Shown: positions 60,157-64,000 of the stretch, piece after piece
How the letters are laid out: every line of letters starts with the position of its first letter
How positions within the stretch are numbered: position 1 is the first letter of the stretch
Origin: an uncultured Bacteroidia bacterium
GTDB taxonomy: Bacteria; Bacteroidota; Bacteroidia; Bacteroidales; UBA932
DNA length: 64,000 nucleotides
NCBI GenBank assembly: GCA_902781705.1
Contig: CACZKE010000001.1
Coordinates: forward strand, 208,353-272,352
Direction: 5' to 3'
The notes under the pieces: generated by a model
Databases searched by the model: none
What the model saw: only the letters and a program-made list of their open reading frames with translations
Told to the model about the DNA's origin: nothing
Program-made: the position numbers and the translations under genes

Positions 60157-62787
60157 TCAGTGTGCCTCCAGCCAGTTTTTGCCGCCGCTGCACTCCACGG
60201 TGAGTGGAACGGACAGTTTCAGGACGTTTTCCATGGTCTCCACGACGATCTTTTCCAGGGCCGGGACTTCCTCCGGAACGGCGTCGAACATGAGTTCGTC
60301 GTGGATCTGGAGGACCATCCGGCTGCGGAGGCCGGCTTCGGTCAGCCGCTCGTCCACCCGGATCATCGCAAGTTTGATGATGTCGGCCGCCGTGCCCTGG
60401 ATCGGGGCGTTCACGGCGTTGCGCTCCGCCAGGGAGCGGACGGTGGCATTCTTCGCGTTGATGTCCGGAAGGAAGCGCCGTCGTCCGAAGAGCGTCTCCA
60501 CGTATCCGTTCTCGCGGGCGAAGGAGATGCTTTCGTCGATGAAAGAACGGATGGCGGGGAAGGAGGCGAAGTAACCGTCAATCAGTTCCTTGGCCTCTTT
60601 ACGGCCCAGGTTCAGCCGCTGGGCGAGACCGAAGGAGGAGATGCCGTACATGATGCCGAAGTTCGCCGTCTTGGCCCGGCCGCGTTGCTCGCGGGAGACT
60701 TCCTCCACGGGGATGTGGAAGATGCGGGCGGCCGTGGCGGCATGGACATCCACCCCGTCACGGAAGGCTTTCACCAGGTGCTCGTCCTGGCTGAGGTGCG
60801 CCATGATGCGGAGTTCGATCTGCGAGTAGTCGGCCGATACGATCACCCCTTCCGGCGTCCCCGGAATGAAGGCCTTGCGGATTTCCTTGCCCCGCTCGGT
60901 GCGGATGGGGATGTTCTGCAGGTTCGGGTTGGAGCTCGAGAGCCGGCCGGTGGCCGTAAGCGCCTGGTTGAATGTCGTATGGACGCGGCCGTCCACCTGC
61001 GATACATAGGTCGGGAACGGCTCGATGTAAGTCGATAACAGTTTCTTGACGGCCCGGAACTCCAGGATCTCGTTCACGACCGGATGCCGGTCCGCGATGG
61101 CGAGGAGCGTGGCCTCGTCGGTGGAATACTGGCCCCGGGCGCTCTTTTTCGCCTTCGGGTCCAGCTTGAGTTTGTCGAAGAGGATGTCACCCACCTGCTT
61201 GGGGGAGGAGATGTTCAGCCCCGGTTCGTCCACCAGTTCGCGGATATGGGCCTCCCGTTCCGTCATTTCTCGGCGGAGTCCCTCCGCGAAACGGTCCAGT
61301 TGCTGCAGGTCCACCTTCACGCCGGCGCGCTCCATCTTGGCGAGGACCTTTGCCAGCGGTTCTTCCATGTCGTCATAGAGCCGGGTGCGGTCGCCGAGTT
61401 CTTCCCGGACCTTCTGTCCCAGCAGGGGAAGGACGGCCGCCTCGCGGATGCGGGCGTTCCCGCCTTCCTCGGGAACCTCGTCAAAGAGCGAGCCCGTGCT
61501 GACCTCTGCCGGCGTCTCTTCCAGTTCCACGTCCAGGTAACTCCGGGACAGGATGTCCACGGCGTGACTCTTTTCCGGATCCACCAGGTAGTGCATCAGG
61601 GCGATGTCGTACCATTTCCCCTGAAGTGCAATACCCGCGTGGTCCAGCAGGTTCGCCTGCAGTTTGAGGTCGTAGCCGTATTTGTCGATGCCGCCGTCTT
61701 CCAGGATGTCCCGGACAATGTCGATCCGGTCGCCAGGAACGGTGCATGCCTTGTCCCCGCAGCCGAGGACGAGCCGCTTGACGGGGGAGAAGATCCCGTC
61801 GCCGTACCCCTCCGTGATGAGGCCGCTGTGGCCGGCCGCACGGACGGCCTTTACGATCTCATCGACCGAAACTTCATTGACAATGAATTCCTTCCGCTCC
61901 TTGGCGGCCGTGGAAGGGCCGATATGGGCGATGAACCGCTTGAGGGAGTTGAACTCGTATTTTTCGAAAAGGTCCGCGATGGCGGGGGAGAAGTTCATGT
62001 CCAGGCGCATGTCCTCAGCCGTCGTTTCCAGCGGGATGTCGGTCTTGATCGTGACCAGTTCCTTGGAGAGCCCGATATGGTCCCGGGCCTCCTCGAACTG
62101 CGCCTGCTGGCGGGGGGAGAGTTCGCCGAGATGGGCATAGATGTTCTCGATGCTGCCGTACTTGGACACCAGTTTCCCGGCACCCACTTCACCCACGCCC
62201 TTCACGCCGGGGACATTGTCCGCCGCATCGCCGCAAATGGCCAGCATGTCGATGATCTGGACCGGGTCCAGGATGCCCCATTTCTCGCAGATGGCACGGC
62301 GGCCGATGACCTCGTCATCCCCGCCGGCCTTCCCGGGCTTGTACTGGAAAACGTGCTCGGAGATGAGTTGGCCGTAGTCCTTGTCGGGCGTGACCATATA
62401 CACGTCCATCCCTTCCCGGGCGCTGCGGAGGGCCATCGAGCCGATGACGTCGTCGGCCTCGTACCCCTTGACCATCAGCACGGGAATGTTCATTGCCTGA
62501 ACCAGTTCCGTGAGGGGTTCCAACGCGTCGATGATGAGTTGCGGGGTAGGCGGACGCGTGCCCTTGTAGGCGGGGTACAACTCGTTCCGGAACGTTCCGC
62601 CCGGCGGGTCGAACGCCACGGCGAGGTGCGTGGGCTTCTCCCGCTCCACCATCTCCAGTAGGTATTTGGTGAACCCGTAGAGGATGGACATGTCCGCTCC
62701 CTTCGAGTTGACTATCGGCCTCCTCAGGAAGGCGTAGTACATCTTGAAGATGAGCGCATGCCCGTCAATGAGAAACAGTTTGTCCAT
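60157..62787 (-). CDS. polA: DNA polymerase I
   Basis: 876 residues from ATG 62787. The 5'-3' nuclease domain (1 to about 290: LFLIDGHALIFKMYYAF, GYEADDVIGSMAL, TPDKDYGQLI) is complete. The polymerase domain has DYSQIELRIMAHLSQDEHLV, TANFGIMYGISSFGLAQRL and QIHDELMFDA with its metal ligands. The middle 3'-5' exonuclease-like domain (about 300-500) looks degenerate: the Asp of the first DTE motif reads ITE (324-326), and a late Asp motif is replaced by REAAVL. It opens the operon with the sigma factor and rsmG. Confidence 0.95.
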   Translation of the reverse strand: MDKLFLIDGHALIFKMYYAFLRRPIVNSKGADMSILYGFTKYLLEMVEREKPTHLAVAFDPPGGTFRNELYPAYKGTRPPTPQLIIDALEPLTELVQAMNIPVLMVKGYEADDVIGSMALRSAREGMDVYMVTPDKDYGQLISEHVFQYKPGKAGGDDEVIGRRAICEKWGILDPVQIIDMLAICGDAADNVPGVKGVGEVGAGKLVSKYGSIENIYAHLGELSPRQQAQFEEARDHIGLSKELVTIKTDIPLETTAEDMRLDMNFSPAIADLFEKYEFNSLKRFIAHIGPSTAAKERKEFIVNEVSVDEIVKAVRAAGHSGLITEGYGDGIFSPVKRLVLGCGDKACTVPGDRIDIVRDILEDGGIDKYGYDLKLQANLLDHAGIALQGKWYDIALMHYLVDPEKSHAVDILSRSYLDVELEETPAEVSTGSLFDEVPEEGGNARIREAAVLPLLGQKVREELGDRTRLYDDMEEPLAKVLAKMERAGVKVDLQQLDRFAEGLRREMTEREAHIRELVDEPGLNISSPKQVGDILFDKLKLDPKAKKSARGQYSTDEATLLAIADRHPVVNEILEFRAVKKLLSTYIEPFPTYVSQVDGRVHTTFNQALTATGRLSSSNPNLQNIPIRTERGKEIRKAFIPGTPEGVIVSADYSQIELRIMAHLSQDEHLVKAFRDGVDVHAATAARIFHIPVEEVSREQRGRAKTANFGIMYGISSFGLAQRLNLGRKEAKELIDGYFASFPAIRSFIDESISFARENGYVETLFGRRRFLPDINAKNATVRSLAERNAVNAPIQGTAADIIKLAMIRVDERLTEAGLRSRMVLQIHDELMFDAVPEEVPALEKIVVETMENVLKLSVPLTVECSGGKNWLEAH

Positions 62788-62793
62788 ATCAAG

Positions 62794-62801
62794 CAAAGAT
62801 A
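62794..62801 (-). promoter_or_regulatory. Candidate -7 box of polA
   Basis: On the - strand this reads TATCTTTG, a full consensus match ending 6 bases before the polA ATG at 62787. Such proximity predicts a leaderless or nearly leaderless message. Confidence 0.5.
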
Positions 62802-62814
62802 GGTAAAAAAACCG

Positions 62815-62822
62815 TATCTTTG
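62815..62822 (+). promoter_or_regulatory. Candidate -7 box of the NUDIX gene
   Basis: TATCTTTG is a full consensus match 23 bases before the ATG at 62846. It forms a near-perfect inverted repeat with the polA box 13 bases away, so the two promoters overlap. Confidence 0.5.
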
Positions 62823-62845
62823 TGTCCTTGTTCCGTGAATCGCCT

Positions 62846-63406
62846 ATGAAAAATACCATCAACCAGGACGGAAAGTGGAAGATCCTCTCCAGCGAATACC
62901 TGGTGCGCCGGCCCTGGCTCACCGCCCGGCGCGACGTGGCCGAACTTCCCGACGGCCGGGTCAATGACGAATACTACGTCCTGGAATACCCGGACTGGGT
63001 GAACATCATCGCCGTGACCGAGGATGGGCAGATGGTGATGGAACGGCAGTACCGCCACGCCCTGGGAAACACTTGCTACGAGCTTCCCTGCGGGGTTATC
63101 GAGGCCGGGGAAACCCCGCTGGAGGCCGCCAAGCGCGAACTGCTGGAAGAAACAGGCTATGCGGGAGGAACCTGGACGGAGTGGATGACGCTTTCGCCCA
63201 ATCCGGCCACCTGCACGAATCTGGCGCACAGTTTCCTCGCCACGGGCGTGCAGAAGGTTTCCGGTCAGCACCTGGACCCGACGGAGGACATCGAAGTGCG
63301 CCTGGAGAGTCCCGCATTCGTCCGGGACCTCCTGATGGACAACCAGATCCTCCAGGCCCTCATGGCCGCTCCGCTCTGGAAGTATTTTTACGGAAAGATC
63401 CTTTGA
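62846..63406 (+). CDS. NUDIX hydrolase, ADP-ribose pyrophosphatase-like
   Basis: 186 residues from ATG 62846. The NUDIX box is complete: GVIEAGETPLEAAKRELLEE followed by TGY, fitting GX5EX7REUXEEXGU. The preceding strand MERQYRHALGNTCYELPCG is typical of ADP-ribose or nucleotide-sugar pyrophosphatases (NudF-like). It splits nucleoside-diphosphate-linked compounds into the monophosphates. It is transcribed divergently from polA. A short lipoprotein reading frame follows after 5 bases. Confidence 0.88.
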   Translation: MKNTINQDGKWKILSSEYLVRRPWLTARRDVAELPDGRVNDEYYVLEYPDWVNIIAVTEDGQMVMERQYRHALGNTCYELPCGVIEAGETPLEAAKRELLEETGYAGGTWTEWMTLSPNPATCTNLAHSFLATGVQKVSGQHLDPTEDIEVRLESPAFVRDLLMDNQILQALMAAPLWKYFYGKIL

Positions 63407-63411
63407 AAACC

Positions 63412-63546
63412 ATGAAAAGAGTTCTATCCCTCTTATTGTGCGTGCTGCTCTTCGCGTCCTGCTCCAGGCGGACGGCTCATCCGATGCGGACACGAAAAAA
63501 GGGCGTCACCCGGATGGATGGCGCCCTTCTCCATGAGAATGGTTAA
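63412..63546 (+). CDS. Tiny lipoprotein reading frame, possibly a remnant
   Basis: 44 residues. The first 17 form a convincing lipoprotein signal (MKRVLSLLLCVLLFASC), but only about 27 mostly basic residues follow. The second half of the frame coincides with the terminator hairpin of the opposing hsp20 gene. It may be a truncated lipoprotein gene or a real small lipoprotein. No family is recognised. Confidence 0.4.
   Translation: MKRVLSLLLCVLLFASCSRRTAHPMRTRKKGVTRMDGALLHENG
63495..63528 (-). terminator. Terminator of the hsp20 gene
   Basis: On the - strand a 10-bp stem (63499-63508 with 63519-63528, one G-T wobble) has a 10-base loop and is followed by T residues (A tract 63495-63500 on +). 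It lies 26 bases after the Hsp20 stop and inside the small lipoprotein frame. Confidence 0.75.
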
Positions 63547-63554
63547 TCTGTCTG

Positions 63555-63986
63555 TTACTGGACGGCAATCTGCTTGACGGTTTCGGGTTGCTGAGCCTTC
63601 TCCTTCTTCGGGATATGGACATTCAGCACGCCGTTTTCCACCTTGGCTTCAATCTTGTCGGCCTCGGCATCCTCCGGCAGCAGGAGCGTCTGCTGGAACT
63701 TCTCGTAGGAGAATTCGCGGCGGAGGTATTTGCCGTGCTTCTTGCCCTCCTTGTTCTCGGACTTCTTCTCCATCTCGATGTGCAGGTTGTTGTCCTCGTC
63801 GATATGGACCTTGAAATCTTCCTTGGTGAGTCCCGGTGCGGCGAGTTCCACATCGTACTCTTTTTCGTTCTCAATCACATTGATGGCCGGAGCCGTGTAG
63901 TTCGTCCGTTCCATCCAGCTGTTGTCGAAAAAGTCGTTGAAAATGTCCGGCAACCAGCTATCATGCGTTCTTCTTGCAGGTAACAT
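63555..63986 (-). CDS. Hsp20/alpha-crystallin small heat-shock chaperone
   Basis: 143 residues, complete. The alpha-crystallin domain (about 33-135) shows PAINVIENEKEYDVELAAPG, KEDFKVHIDEDNNLHIEME, YLRREFSYEKFQQTLLLPE and the C-terminal strand VENGVLNVHIPKK. The N-terminal WLPDIFNDFFDN is the usual oligomerising arm. It holds unfolding proteins during heat or other stress. Only 14 bases of upstream sequence remain in the window, so its promoter cannot be read. Confidence 0.95.
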   Translation of the reverse strand: MLPARRTHDSWLPDIFNDFFDNSWMERTNYTAPAINVIENEKEYDVELAAPGLTKEDFKVHIDEDNNLHIEMEKKSENKEGKKHGKYLRREFSYEKFQQTLLLPEDAEADKIEAKVENGVLNVHIPKKEKAQQPETVKQIAVQ

Positions 63987-64000
63987 AGTTCAAAAACTTT

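Overview
The window is 64 kb of GC-rich chromosome from a member of the Bacteroidota, most likely Bacteroidales. This rests on three tandem SusC/SusD pairs, lipoproteins whose signal peptides end in SC/GC, Bacteroidota-type -7 promoter boxes (TAnnTTTG) and start codons that mostly lack a Shine-Dalgarno sequence. Genus cannot be read from the sequence. A gut or rumen glycan degrader is an inference from the gene content.

Positions 1-44,653 form one very large polysaccharide utilisation locus aimed at beta-mannans (gluco-/galactomannan, probably acetylated). Block 1 (1-15,955, + strand) holds the end of a GH5 mannanase, SusC/SusD, two IPT/TIG-type surface glycan-binding lipoproteins, GH26, GH5, GH26, a GH130 mannosylglucose phosphorylase and a GPH-type sugar symporter. 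An AraC regulator (15,991-16,851, - strand) is divergent from block 2 (16,993-42,219). Block 2 holds an SSS symporter, a second GH130, a clan GH-A hydrolase, a surface lipoprotein, a third GH26, two further SusC/SusD pairs, a DUF5060-type hydrolase, GH2, GH30, a CE1-like esterase and another surface lipoprotein, and it ends at a strong terminator. A short third unit (42,328-44,653) holds a SASA-type acetylesterase and a HExxH metallopeptidase lipoprotein. The likely flow is as follows. Surface lipoproteins and SusCD capture the glycan, lipoprotein GH26/GH5 enzymes cut the backbone, and esterases with GH2/GH30/GH3 trim it. GPH/SSS carriers import mannobiose, cellobiose/mannobiose 2-epimerase (55,135-56,310) makes mannosylglucose, and GH130 phosphorolyses it to mannose 1-phosphate and glucose. 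The epimerase lies 10 kb outside the locus, next to a GH3.

Positions 44,738-48,151 (- strand) are a nucleobase uptake operon: a uracil-type permease, a small DUF5020-like outer-membrane protein and an AzgA-like purine permease. Positions 48,372-52,493 (+ strand) are an arginine-catabolism operon: an arginine deiminase-superfamily enzyme, ornithine aminotransferase, carbamate kinase and ornithine carbamoyltransferase. Positions 52,506-58,486 hold a GH3, the epimerase and a DUF4838 protein.

Positions 58,556-63,986 are housekeeping: rpmH (50 codons) with a textbook promoter, an intergenic repeat, and a polA - sigma factor - rsmG operon with overlapping genes. These are followed by a NUDIX hydrolase, a tiny lipoprotein reading frame and an Hsp20 chaperone. 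I found no tRNA, rRNA, CRISPR array, insertion sequence or prophage.
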